The notes under the pieces: model-generated | Databases searched by the model: none | What the model saw: the letters and a program-made list of their open reading frames with translations, nothing else | Told to the model about the DNA's origin: nothing | Shown: one piece after another, positions 1 through 7,560 of the stretch | How the letters are laid out: every line of letters begins with the position of its first letter | Numbering within the stretch: position 1 is the stretch's first letter | Assembly: GCF_000292915.1 (NCBI RefSeq) | Contig: NC_018513.1 | Span: forward strand, 1,364,001 to 1,428,000 | Direction of reading: 5' to 3' | Length of the DNA: 64,000 nt | From: Burkholderia cepacia GG4 | GTDB taxonomy: Bacteria; Pseudomonadota; Gammaproteobacteria; Burkholderiales; Burkholderiaceae | Program-made: the position numbers and the translations under genes

Positions 1-148
1 GCGTCCTTTTCCGCGTTCGCATCGGGTCGCACCGTCTGTCGCCGCAGCTTCCGCGCGGCAGGGGCACGCATGGGCGCGTGCGGCGCCGCCGCGGGCGCCC
101 GTCGTCTCGCGCGGTCGCATGCGTCGCGCGCTTATCGCGGAGGCGATC
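1..148. other. Non-coding left edge of window
   Basis: No gene is supported here. Reading frames are open only because the sequence is very GC rich, and none has recognisable protein similarity. The end of this stretch supplies the GGAGG ribosome binding site (about 139-143) of the first gene. Confidence 0.5.
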
Positions 149-955
149 ATGCGACCGCGCCCGCTCGTAGCCGTCACCGCCGATCGCATCATGCGCGGCG
201 CCCATCCGAACCACGCGGCGGGGGAGAAGTATCTCGTCGCGCTGGTCGACGGCGCCGGCGCGCTGGCGTTCGTGCTGCCCGCGCTGGGTACGCGGCAGCC
301 GGTCGACGCGATCGTCGCGTCGGTTGACGGGCTGTTGCTGACCGGCAGCTATTCGAACGTCGAGCCACATCACTATGGCGGCCCGGCAAGTGCACCCGAC
401 ACGCTGCACGACCCCGCGCGCGATGCGACCGCGCTGCCGCTGATCCGCGCGGCGATCGACGCGGGTGTGCCCGTGCTCGCGATCTGCCGCGGCATGCAGG
501 AGCTGAACGTCGCGTATGGCGGCACGCTGCATCAGCGGCTGCATGCGAGCCCCGGCTTCCACGATCATCGCGAGCGCGACGGCGACCCACTCGAACGGCA
601 GTACGGCCCCGCGCACCGCGTGCAGCTTGCGCCGGGCGGCTTGCTGCAACGGGTCGCGCGCGGCGCGCACGACACGATGGTCAATTCGCTGCACGACCAG
701 GGCATCGCGCGGCTCGGTGCGGGGCTCGCGATCGAAGCGAGCGCGCCCGACGGGCTGATCGAGGCCGTCAGCGTGCGCGGCGCGCGCGCGTTCGCGCTCG
801 GCGTGCAGTGGCATCCGGAATGGCGCTTCGCGGAACAGCCGCTGTCGCGCGACATCTTCGCGGCATTCGGCGCGGCTTGCCGCGCGCGCATGACGCACCG
901 CCTTCATGCGGCCGGCGGCACCATGCCGTCGCCGGCCGCATCCGACATCGACTGA
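149..955 (+). CDS. puuD: Gamma-glutamyl-GABA hydrolase-like class I glutamine amidotransferase (peptidase C26)
   Basis: Protein of 268 residues. The family hydrolyses gamma-glutamyl amides such as gamma-glutamyl-GABA, the last step of the gamma-glutamylated putrescine pathway in the cytoplasm. The triad is visible: nucleophile Cys113 in AICRGMQE, and His222 and Glu224 in QWHPEW. I chose the ATG at 149 because GGAGG sits 6 bases upstream; an in-frame ATG at 119 has no such site. It lies 12 bases before a glutamine-synthetase-like gene and is followed by an aminotransferase, which supports an amine catabolism role. The exact substrate is inferred; other gamma-glutamyl amines are possible. Confidence 0.82.
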   Translation: MRPRPLVAVTADRIMRGAHPNHAAGEKYLVALVDGAGALAFVLPALGTRQPVDAIVASVDGLLLTGSYSNVEPHHYGGPASAPDTLHDPARDATALPLIRAAIDAGVPVLAICRGMQELNVAYGGTLHQRLHASPGFHDHRERDGDPLERQYGPAHRVQLAPGGLLQRVARGAHDTMVNSLHDQGIARLGAGLAIEASAPDGLIEAVSVRGARAFALGVQWHPEWRFAEQPLSRDIFAAFGAACRARMTHRLHAAGGTMPSPAASDID

Positions 956-967
956 ACGAGGCCGATC

Positions 968-2305
968 ATGCAACCCGAACTGAGCGAATTCCTGCGCCAG
1001 CACCGTATTACCGAGGTCGAGGCGATCATTCCCGACATGGCCGGCATCGCGCGCGGCAAGATCATCCCGCGCAACAAATTCGAGTCCGGCGAATCGATGC
1101 GCCTGCCGCAGGCCGTGATGGTGCAGACCGTCACCGGCGACTATCCGGAGGACGGCACGCTGACCGGCGTGACCGATCCCGACATGGTGTGCGTGCCCGA
1201 TCCGTCGACGATCTGCCTGATTCCGTGGGCCGTCGATCCGACCGCGCAGGTGATCCACGATTGCGTGCATTTCGACGGCACGCCGGTCGAGATCTCGCCG
1301 CGCTACGTGCTGCGCCGCGTGCTCGACCTGTACCAGGAGAAGGGCTGGAAGCCAGTGGTCGCACCCGAGCTCGAGTTCTATCTGGTCGACATGAACGCCG
1401 ATCCCGACCTGCCGTTGCGTCCGCCGGTCGGGCGCACCGGGCGTGCGGAGACCGGCCGCCAGTCGTATTCGATCGAGGCGGTGAACGAGTTCGATCCGTT
1501 GTTCGAGGACATCTACGAATACTGCGAGATGCAGGGCCTCGACATCGAGACGCTGATCCACGAGGTCGGCGCCGCGCAGATGGAGATCAACTTCGTGCAC
1601 GGCGACGCGCTGTCGCTCGCCGATCAGGTGTTCCTGTTCAAGCGCACGGTGCGCGAGGCGGCGCTGCGGCACAACATGTACGCGACGTTCATGGCCAAGC
1701 CGATGGAAAACGAGCCGGGCTCCGCGATGCATATTCACCAGAGCCTCGCCGATACGCGCACCGGACACAACCTGTTCGCCGACGAAGGCGGTGTCGTGTC
1801 GCCGATGTTCCAGAGCTATCTCGCGGGGCTGCAGAAGTACACGCCGGCGCTGATGCCGATCTTCGCGCCGTACATCAACTCGTATCGCCGGCTGTCGCGC
1901 TTCATGGCGGCGCCGATCAATGTGCAGTGGGGCTACGACAATCGCACGGTCGGCTTTCGCATCCCCCAATCGGCGCCGGTCGCGCGGCGTATCGAGAACC
2001 GGATTCCGGGCGTCGACTGCAACCCGTACCTCGCGTTCGCGGCGACGCTCGCGGCCGGCTATCTCGGCATGACGCAGCAGCTCGCGCCGACCGAACCGAT
2101 CGCGACCGACGGCTACGACCTGCCGTACCAGCTGCCGCGCAATCTCGAGGAGGGCATCTCGCTGATGGCCGCGTGCACGCCGCTCGCCGACATCCTCGGC
2201 GACAAGTTCGTGAAGGCGTACCTGGCGCTGAAGGAAACCGAATACGAAGCGTTCTTCCGCGTGATCAGTTCGTGGGAACGCCGGCATCTGCTGCTGCACG
2301 TATGA
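968..2305 (+). CDS. puuA: Gamma-glutamylputrescine synthetase-like ligase (glutamine synthetase family)
   Basis: Protein of 445 residues, shorter than true GlnA (471 residues at 23.4 kb) and of the GS-like ligase group. It keeps the catalytic-domain landmarks: APELEFYLVD near residue 135, HIHQSL near 257, and the NRxxGFRIP-type segment near 325. Such enzymes use ATP to join glutamate to an amine such as putrescine. The N-terminal half is divergent from GlnA, as expected for PuuA/GlnA3 types. It is co-directional with and tightly spaced to the puuD-like gene upstream and the aminotransferase 28 bases downstream. The substrate (putrescine, another polyamine or ethanolamine) cannot be set from sequence alone. 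Confidence 0.8.
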   Translation: MQPELSEFLRQHRITEVEAIIPDMAGIARGKIIPRNKFESGESMRLPQAVMVQTVTGDYPEDGTLTGVTDPDMVCVPDPSTICLIPWAVDPTAQVIHDCVHFDGTPVEISPRYVLRRVLDLYQEKGWKPVVAPELEFYLVDMNADPDLPLRPPVGRTGRAETGRQSYSIEAVNEFDPLFEDIYEYCEMQGLDIETLIHEVGAAQMEINFVHGDALSLADQVFLFKRTVREAALRHNMYATFMAKPMENEPGSAMHIHQSLADTRTGHNLFADEGGVVSPMFQSYLAGLQKYTPALMPIFAPYINSYRRLSRFMAAPINVQWGYDNRTVGFRIPQSAPVARRIENRIPGVDCNPYLAFAATLAAGYLGMTQQLAPTEPIATDGYDLPYQLPRNLEEGISLMAACTPLADILGDKFVKAYLALKETEYEAFFRVISSWERRHLLLHV

Positions 2306-2333
2306 GCGTGCGGCATCGACTTGCGGAGGAAAC

Positions 2334-3728
2334 ATGACCGAACGAAACGAAGCCGTCGCCGCGCGGCCGACCGCCGAATACCGCGCGCTCGACGCCGCGC
2401 ACCACATCCATCCGTTCTCGGACATGGCGGCGCTCAATCGCGCGGGCAGCCGCGTGATCGTGAGGGCCGACGGCGTCTACCTGTGGGACTCGGACGGCAA
2501 CAAGGTGATCGACGGGATGGCCGGCCTCTGGTGCGTGAACGTCGGCTACGGCTGCAAGGAACTTGCGGACGCCGCGTATCGCCAGCTGCAGGAACTGCCG
2601 TTCTACAACACCTTCTTCAAGACGACGCACCCGCCGGTGATCGAACTGTCAGCGTTGCTCGCCGAAGTGACGCCTGCAGGCTTCAACCACTTCTTCTATT
2701 GCAACAGCGGCTCGGAAGGCAACGATACCGTGCTGCGCCTCGTGCACCAGTACTGGCGCGTGCAGGGCAAGCCGCAGAAGAAGTATGTGATCTCGCGCAA
2801 GAACGGCTATCACGGCTCGACGATCGCCGGCGGCACGCTCGGCGGGATGAGCTACATGCACGAGCAGATGCCGTCGAAGGTCGAGCACATCGTCCACATC
2901 GACCAGCCGTATTTCTTCGGCGAAGCACAACCGGGCGAGACGGCGGAAGCGTTCGGCCTCGCACGCGCGCAGCAGCTCGAAGCGAAGATTCTCGAACTCG
3001 GCGCGGAGAACGTCGCGGCGTTCATCGGCGAGCCGTTCCAGGGCGCGGGCGGCGTGATCTTCCCGCCGTCGACGTACTGGCCGGAAATCCAGCGGATCTG
3101 CCGCAAGTACGACATCCTGCTGGTCGCCGACGAAGTGATCGGCGGGTTCGGCCGCACCGGCGAATGGTTCGCGCATCAGTACTTCGGCTTCGAGCCGGAC
3201 CTGATCACGATGGCCAAGGGCCTGACGTCGGGTTACGTGCCGATGGGTGCAGTGGGCATCCATGAACGCATCGCGGGGCCGATCATCAACCACGGCGAGT
3301 TCAATCACGGCCTGACCTACTCGGGCCACCCGGTCGCCGCGGCGGTCGCGGTCGCGAACCTGAAGCTGCTGCGCGACGAAGGGATCGTCGAGCGCGTGAA
3401 GCGCGACATCGGGCCGTATTTCCAGCGCCGGCTGCGGGACGCCCTCGGCGATCATCCGATCGTCGGCGAGATCGCGGGGACAGGGCTGGTCGCGGGCGTC
3501 CAGCTTGCACGCGATCGAGACCGACGCGAGCGTTTCGATGCCAGCGTGGACATCGGCACGATTTGCCGCGACTTCTGCTTCAACGGCAACCTGATCATGC
3601 GCGCGACCGGTGACCGGATGCTGCTGTCGCCGCCGCTCGTGATCCGCGAGGCCGAAGTCGACGAGATCGTCGACAAGGCGAAGCGCGCGTTCGATGCGAC
3701 GGCGCAGCGGGTGGGGCGGACGAAGTGA
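2334..3728 (+). CDS. Class III PLP-dependent aminotransferase (putrescine/omega-amino acid:pyruvate type)
   Basis: Protein of 464 residues with the class III aminotransferase layout: HIHPFSDM near the N-terminus, YCNSGSEGND near residue 125, the VADEVIGGFGRTG segment near 265, and the PLP lysine at Lys295 in MAKGLTSGY. Relatives include SpuC-type putrescine-pyruvate transaminases and beta-alanine or GABA transaminases. An AGGAAAC element precedes the ATG. As third gene of the cluster it probably deaminates the amine or its gamma-glutamyl form, in place of the oxidase PuuB of enteric bacteria. No aldehyde dehydrogenase follows within this cluster. Confidence 0.88.
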   Translation: MTERNEAVAARPTAEYRALDAAHHIHPFSDMAALNRAGSRVIVRADGVYLWDSDGNKVIDGMAGLWCVNVGYGCKELADAAYRQLQELPFYNTFFKTTHPPVIELSALLAEVTPAGFNHFFYCNSGSEGNDTVLRLVHQYWRVQGKPQKKYVISRKNGYHGSTIAGGTLGGMSYMHEQMPSKVEHIVHIDQPYFFGEAQPGETAEAFGLARAQQLEAKILELGAENVAAFIGEPFQGAGGVIFPPSTYWPEIQRICRKYDILLVADEVIGGFGRTGEWFAHQYFGFEPDLITMAKGLTSGYVPMGAVGIHERIAGPIINHGEFNHGLTYSGHPVAAAVAVANLKLLRDEGIVERVKRDIGPYFQRRLRDALGDHPIVGEIAGTGLVAGVQLARDRDRRERFDASVDIGTICRDFCFNGNLIMRATGDRMLLSPPLVIREAEVDEIVDKAKRAFDATAQRVGRTK

Positions 3729-3737
3729 GCCGTCGCA

Positions 3738-3765
3738 GCGCTTCGATTACATGTAGTCGAAGCGC
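3738..3765. repeat. 28-base near-perfect palindrome after the aminotransferase gene
   Basis: Starting nine bases after the stop codon, two 14-base arms (GCGCTTCGATTACA and its complement) meet with one mismatch. No run of T follows on either strand, so it is not a standard intrinsic terminator. It could act as a Rho-type stem, an mRNA 3'-end stabiliser or a regulator site. Confidence 0.6.
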
Positions 3766-3860
3766 CGCCGATCGAACTGGAGGCGCGAACGCGAAGTATT
3801 CGGCAGGGGAGGCGGGCCGCAGAAGTGCGGCCGCAAAATGAACAGGGCCTGCGTCGTGAG

Positions 3861-4229
3861 TGAGCTGCCCCCCAAGAGTTGGATATCATTCCAACCCTTG
3901 GGGGTTTTTCATGACGAAGTATGACCAGTCGTTCAAGCAACGGATGGTCGAGAAGTATCTGAACGGCGAAGGCAGTTGCGAGTCGCTCGGCCAGAAGTAC
4001 GGAATCGGGTATTCAACGCTGTGGCGTTGGGTGAGTGCTTTCCGGGCGCATGGCAAAGCGGGGTTGCGCAAGAAGCGCGAGAGGTACAGCGCAGACATTC
4101 AAAATGTCGGTGTTGCAACACATGTGGCGCCATGAGCTGTCATACCAGCGCACATGCGCGGTATTCGATTTGCGCGAAGCCAACTGCGTCAGTCGCTGGG
4201 AGCGCCAGTATCATGCGGCTTATGCACTG
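3861..4229 (+). mobile_element. IS3-family insertion sequence remnant (left end only)
   Basis: The left end begins TGAGCTGCCCCCCAAGAG, like the terminal inverted repeats of IS3-group elements. Directly inside is a hairpin with arms at 3869-3883 and 3890-3904 (one mismatch), just before the transposase start; such stems are common at IS left ends. Only the orfA part follows. Recognisable similarity stops near 4229, and neither orfB nor a right-end repeat is seen before the AraC gene at 4297. Confidence 0.75.
3911..4229 (+). pseudogene. Broken IS3-family orfA transposase (InsJ-like helix-turn-helix protein)
   Basis: Translation from the ATG at 3911 gives MTKYDQSFKQRMVEKYL and then a helix-turn-helix with LWRWVSAFRAHG, typical of IS150/InsJ-like OrfA. 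At about 4094-4097 one extra base shifts the frame. The OrfA sequence then continues in the next frame as FKMSVLQHMWRHELSYQ and VSRWERQYH, until it degenerates near 4229. The normal protein would carry both helix-turn-helix units in one frame. The gene is frameshifted and 3'-truncated, so no active transposase is expected. Confidence 0.8.
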
Positions 4230-4296
4230 CGGGACATAATCACGATTAGGCACAGTTCCCGGTTATGCCCGGCTCGCGACGGGTAACATTTGAAGA

Positions 4297-5319
4297 ATGA
4301 TGAAGAAAAGCGAAATAGTCATATCGACCGCGCATGTTGAATCCAGGCTGCGCGGCGATTTTTGGCGCGAGGTGACTCGCCCGTTCTTCCTCAGCTCGTT
4401 TGCCGACGAGGTGAATCCTGAAGCTTCGATCCGTTCAAGGGCATTTGATACCGGGACAATCGCGCTCATCTCGTTCAGCGCACAGCAATGCCGACGTGAC
4501 CGGAAAGTCGTTGCATCCAGCGATCTGGCGGACTATCTGGTCCAACTCGTCGTGTCCGGCAATGTCACCGGAGATTTCGGCGAGCCGTCGTTTCGCGCGA
4601 GTCGAGGCGATGTCTTCATTATCGATCTTGCCAAACCGTACATCACCCTCTCAGATGCTGGCAGCCGGCTATCCGTCGCCGTGCCGAGAGAGCGTCTGGA
4701 GAAGATGGTGGGGCGAAGAAATCTGCATGGCCTGACGCTCAAAGCGGACTGGCCATTCACGCGGTTGCTGACCGATTACATGCAGGGATTGTTTTCGGTG
4801 GCAAGCGGCCCGATCTCCGCCGAGGAATCGTCCGCGGCCCAGGACGCGCTGGTCACGCTGGTTGCCGGGAACCTGAGCGGGAAAGCGCCGATGCTCCCGG
4901 GCTACCCATCGGAACTGAGCGTTGTGCTGCGCGAGCGCATGCTTGCCTACATAGACGAACATCTCCGCGATGCCGACCTGGGGCCGCAAAAGCTGATGAC
5001 GCGCTTCAGAATCTCGCGTGCACATCTTTACCGTGCCTTCGAAGAGGACGGTGGCATCTCCCGGCTGATTCGCGAAAAGCGTCTTGATCTGGCTTACCGG
5101 ATGCTCAGCGTGCCGTCCTCTAACACCTCCGTGGATTCGATCAAGCGCCTCGGTCTCGAATGCGGCTTTACGAGCCCCGAAAACTTCAGCCGGGCTTTCC
5201 GCGAGCGTTTCGGAACCACGCCGGGTCAAGTGCGCAAGGGGGAAGCTCCGACCGGTGTGCGGGGCGCAGATCAGTTCGATATCCAGGCGTATTTCACGAC
5301 ATTCACCAACGCCGATTGA
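4297..5319 (+). CDS. AraC-family transcriptional regulator
   Basis: Protein of 340 residues. Residues 1-200 resemble the AraC_binding_2 sensing domain, opening with the FWREVTRPFF-type segment typical of that group. Residues about 215-320 form the double helix-turn-helix, with SRAHLYRAFEE and the family signature GFTSPENFSRAFRERFGTTPGQVR. The ATG at 4297 is followed by a second ATG at 4300 and either could be used. Base composition is clearly less GC rich than the flanking operons. No catabolic operon lies beside it, so its target is unknown. It sits between an IS remnant and a racemase homologue in the proposed island. Confidence 0.85.
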   Translation: MMKKSEIVISTAHVESRLRGDFWREVTRPFFLSSFADEVNPEASIRSRAFDTGTIALISFSAQQCRRDRKVVASSDLADYLVQLVVSGNVTGDFGEPSFRASRGDVFIIDLAKPYITLSDAGSRLSVAVPRERLEKMVGRRNLHGLTLKADWPFTRLLTDYMQGLFSVASGPISAEESSAAQDALVTLVAGNLSGKAPMLPGYPSELSVVLRERMLAYIDEHLRDADLGPQKLMTRFRISRAHLYRAFEEDGGISRLIREKRLDLAYRMLSVPSSNTSVDSIKRLGLECGFTSPENFSRAFRERFGTTPGQVRKGEAPTGVRGADQFDIQAYFTTFTNAD

Positions 5320-5623
5320 TTCCGGCGCAATGCTGTCTTCGTCGTTAGGGCATCGTGCTGGCGACGGCCATGGGCAACGGCTCGCATTCGCTGCAACATC
5401 ATTTCGCGAATGATCACTCGACGCATGGCACCGAATCGCACACTCAGGTCTGACGCGGATGCTGCACGCGCATGCCTTGCCGGCCGTTGCATCCCGTTCG
5501 ACCGACCCGGAATGCGGGCGGATTAAACCGGTCGACATGTTTACAGAAATCGTCAACAATCTGGCCTCAATAAACGTTCCGCTTTTCCGACCCATTCACG
5601 GCCCGACGTCAGTACAGAAACTC
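5320..5623. other. Gene-free stretch between AraC regulator and racemase
   Basis: I see no convincing gene, RNA or terminator here. An in-frame upstream ATG at 5537 could lengthen the racemase, but neither it nor 5624 has a good ribosome binding site. Confidence 0.45.
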
Positions 5624-6445
5624 ATGTTCAACGGAATTGCACCAATCGGGATTTTCGACTCGGGTTTGGGAGGAATGTCGGTCGTCGAGGCGATTCGCCG
5701 TCGATTACCGGGAGAAGCGATCGTGTATATCGCCGATACCCTTTACGCGCCATATGGTGAGAAGACCGACGAATTCATTCGGTCACGGAGTTTGGCGCTC
5801 GCGGAATGGCTGGCGCAAAGAGGCGCGAAACTGCTTGTGATTGCATGCAACACTGCGACGACTCACGCGATCTCGTATGTCCGAAGTCGGCTCGCGATTC
5901 CTGTCATCGGTGTAGAACCCGGGATCAAGCCGGCTGTACAGGTATCGGGCGCAAAGGTCGTTGGAGTGCTGGCTACGGCCGCAACCTTGCGCAGCCATAG
6001 ACTGCAGGCGCTACTGTCAGCTCACGGCCATGCTTGTCGCTTCATATGTCAAGCCGGGCACGGCTTGGTTGAACTCATTGAGCAAGGCGAGGCCACGGGA
6101 TCGTCGATCGAGGCGCTACTCGATAAGTACTTGACGCCAATGATCGTGGACGGCGCAGATACGCTCGTGCTGGGCTCGACCCACTACGCGCTGCTTGTTC
6201 CAAGCATCAAGCGCGTCTTTGGCGATCGATTGAACCTGATTGAAACAGCGACTGCAATCGCCCGACGAGTCGACCATCAACTCACGGATCACCAACTGCA
6301 CAACGACGTGAATCCCAGCGGCTCAGTCCTGCAATTGTGCTCGACGGCAATATCGGCGGTGCAACGAGCGCCTCTGGCGAAACTTGCACAGATGCTGGCG
6401 CTTGACGAGCGTCGCGTGAGCGCCATCGACGTCGAAACTTGCTGA
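5624..6445 (+). CDS. Glutamate racemase homologue with second catalytic Cys replaced by Ser
   Basis: Protein of 273 residues, the usual MurI length. It keeps IGIFDSGLGG (Asp12), YIADTLYAPYG and IACNTATT (first catalytic Cys75). The second catalytic motif, normally GCTHYPLL, reads GSTHYALL, so Ser185 replaces the cysteine while His187 is kept. In the family the two cysteines act as the opposing acid/base pair that makes D-glutamate for peptidoglycan, so ordinary racemase activity is doubtful. Codon use is less GC rich than in the rest of the window. It may be an acquired paralogue, with the essential murI elsewhere, or a decaying or repurposed enzyme. Confidence 0.8.
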   Translation: MFNGIAPIGIFDSGLGGMSVVEAIRRRLPGEAIVYIADTLYAPYGEKTDEFIRSRSLALAEWLAQRGAKLLVIACNTATTHAISYVRSRLAIPVIGVEPGIKPAVQVSGAKVVGVLATAATLRSHRLQALLSAHGHACRFICQAGHGLVELIEQGEATGSSIEALLDKYLTPMIVDGADTLVLGSTHYALLVPSIKRVFGDRLNLIETATAIARRVDHQLTDHQLHNDVNPSGSVLQLCSTAISAVQRAPLAKLAQMLALDERRVSAIDVETC

Positions 6446-6456
6446 CCGGCTGAGGC

Positions 6457-6567
6457 ATCCGCGAACCAGCGAATGGCTGCTTTCTGGAAAGCCGGTTGGA
6501 CATATCGGTAGCCGCGTCGACGAATGAACGCGCGCCAATAGTTTCCCCGCTTCAAGATTGATGCCAC
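6457..6567 (-). pseudogene. Remnant of a tyrosine-type phage/island integrase N-terminus
   Basis: Minus-strand translation reads ASILKRGNYWRAFIRRRGY and then PAFQKAAIRWFADA. This matches the typical start of site-specific integrases (SI-KRG-WRA-IRRRGY, then a TF-TKAEA-WA pattern). Only about 37 codons are recognisable and no catalytic domain follows. It lies 162 bases beyond the 3' end of tRNA-Val on the same strand, the usual place for an island integrase. Identification rests on pattern recognition only. Confidence 0.6.
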
Positions 6568-6660
6568 TGGATGCTCCAGACAGTCGTTGGTCGTTGTCTG
6601 GGCTAATTTTCGAGGTGCGCCCGCTGCGCACCAAAAGGGCATTCGGCGAGGTTTTGCGCG

Positions 6661-6697
6661 CAAAGAAAAAGGCCCTCGGCTTACGCCAGAGGGCCTT
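6661..6697 (-). terminator. Intrinsic terminator downstream of tRNA-Val
   Basis: Minus strand: stem GGCCCTC/GAGGGCC with an inner GGC/GCC pairing, followed by TTTTTCTTTG. It lies 32 bases past the tRNA 3' end. Confidence 0.8.
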
Positions 6698-6728
6698 TGT
6701 TCTTCGGGCTTCACACACCGATGAATCC

Positions 6729-6803
6729 TGGTGGGCGGTACTGGGATCGAACCAGTGACCCCTGCCGTGTGAAGGCAGTGCTCTACCGCTGAGCTAACCG
6801 CCC
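6729..6803 (-). tRNA. tRNA-Val (anticodon CAC)
   Basis: The minus strand begins GGGCGGTTAGCTCAGCGG and ends ACCGCCCACCA, giving a 7-base-pair acceptor stem, discriminator A and an encoded CCA. The anticodon arm is CTGCC-TTCACAC-GGCAG, so the anticodon is CAC (valine, GUG). The T arm contains GGTTCGATCCC. Total length is 75 bases with CCA. An integrase remnant lies next to its 3' end. Confidence 0.96.
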
Positions 6804-6815
6804 AAAGAAGCTGAA

Positions 6816-6844
6816 ATTATGTCAGAGCTTTTCGGGTTCGTAAA
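6816..6844 (-). promoter_or_regulatory. Sigma-70 promoter of tRNA-Val
   Basis: Minus strand: TTTACG (6844-6839), 17-base spacer, CATAAT (6821-6816), ending 12 bases before the first base of the tRNA. Confidence 0.65.
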
Positions 6845-6886
6845 GCACTTTCTTCAAATATTTTTCAGGCCCGTGCCAAAAGTCCG

Positions 6887-7369
6887 TCAGCCGGCCGTCG
6901 ACGGGTCGACGAGATCGAGGATCGAGCCGTCCCGCTTGAGCGTCGCGAGCACGATGCTCGAATTGATCGACATCACGCCCGTTGCGCGGTGCAGCCGGTT
7001 GATCACGAAGTCCGAGTAGTGGTCGAGGTCGCGCGCGCGCACCGTCAGCACGTAGTTCGACCCGCCCGTCACGATCTGCGCGGCGATGACCTCCGGCCAT
7101 TGCTGGATCGCTTCCACGAAGCGGTCGTGCCACTCGGGCACGTCCGGCCGCATCGACACATGCACGAGCGCCTCGAACGCGACACCGACCTTCTTCGGCT
7201 CGATCGTGCAGCGGTACCCCGAAATCGCGCCACGCTCCTCGAGCAGCTTCACGCGCCGCAGGCATGCCGACGGCGACAGTGCGACCGCGTTCGCGAGGTC
7301 CTGATTGCTGATGCGTCCGTCCTGTTCGAGGTGCCGGAGGATCCGCATGTCGGTTCGATCCAGAGCCAT
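6887..7369 (-). CDS. Lrp/AsnC-family transcriptional regulator
   Basis: Protein of 160 residues, the usual Lrp length. The N-terminal helix-turn-helix reads ILRHLEQDGRISNQDLA and LSPSACLRRVKLLEERG. The C-terminal RAM (amino-acid sensing) domain includes EVIAAQIVTGGSNYVLTV. It is divergent from a gene set for amino acid transamination, porin and permease, with 191 bases between the two starts. This suggests local control of that set by an amino acid effector, which is inference. No operator can be singled out by eye. Confidence 0.92.
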   Translation of the reverse strand: MALDRTDMRILRHLEQDGRISNQDLANAVALSPSACLRRVKLLEERGAISGYRCTIEPKKVGVAFEALVHVSMRPDVPEWHDRFVEAIQQWPEVIAAQIVTGGSNYVLTVRARDLDHYSDFVINRLHRATGVMSINSSIVLATLKRDGSILDLVDPSTAG

Positions 7370-7560
7370 TTCGCAGAATCCCGTGATTTATGAGATGACA
7401 AGCGCAGACTCTACTGCAATCGAGCCGATTCGTCATCGAAAAGTGAAGCTCATTCTATTTCGTCCTCGATAACATGCGCCCCATGCCTTGACCGCACGGC
7501 CTGACGCGCTGTCACGCCGCCGGCCGTATCGCCGCCTTCAACCCCTACCGTCACTCCGCC

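Noticed and set aside
6610..6700. Plus-strand frame resembling a helix-turn-helix start (AFGEVLRAKKKALGLRQRAF)
   Set aside because: Half of the likeness comes from codons inside the tRNA-Val terminator stem, and the frame runs into the tRNA without further similarity. Chance is the simpler explanation.
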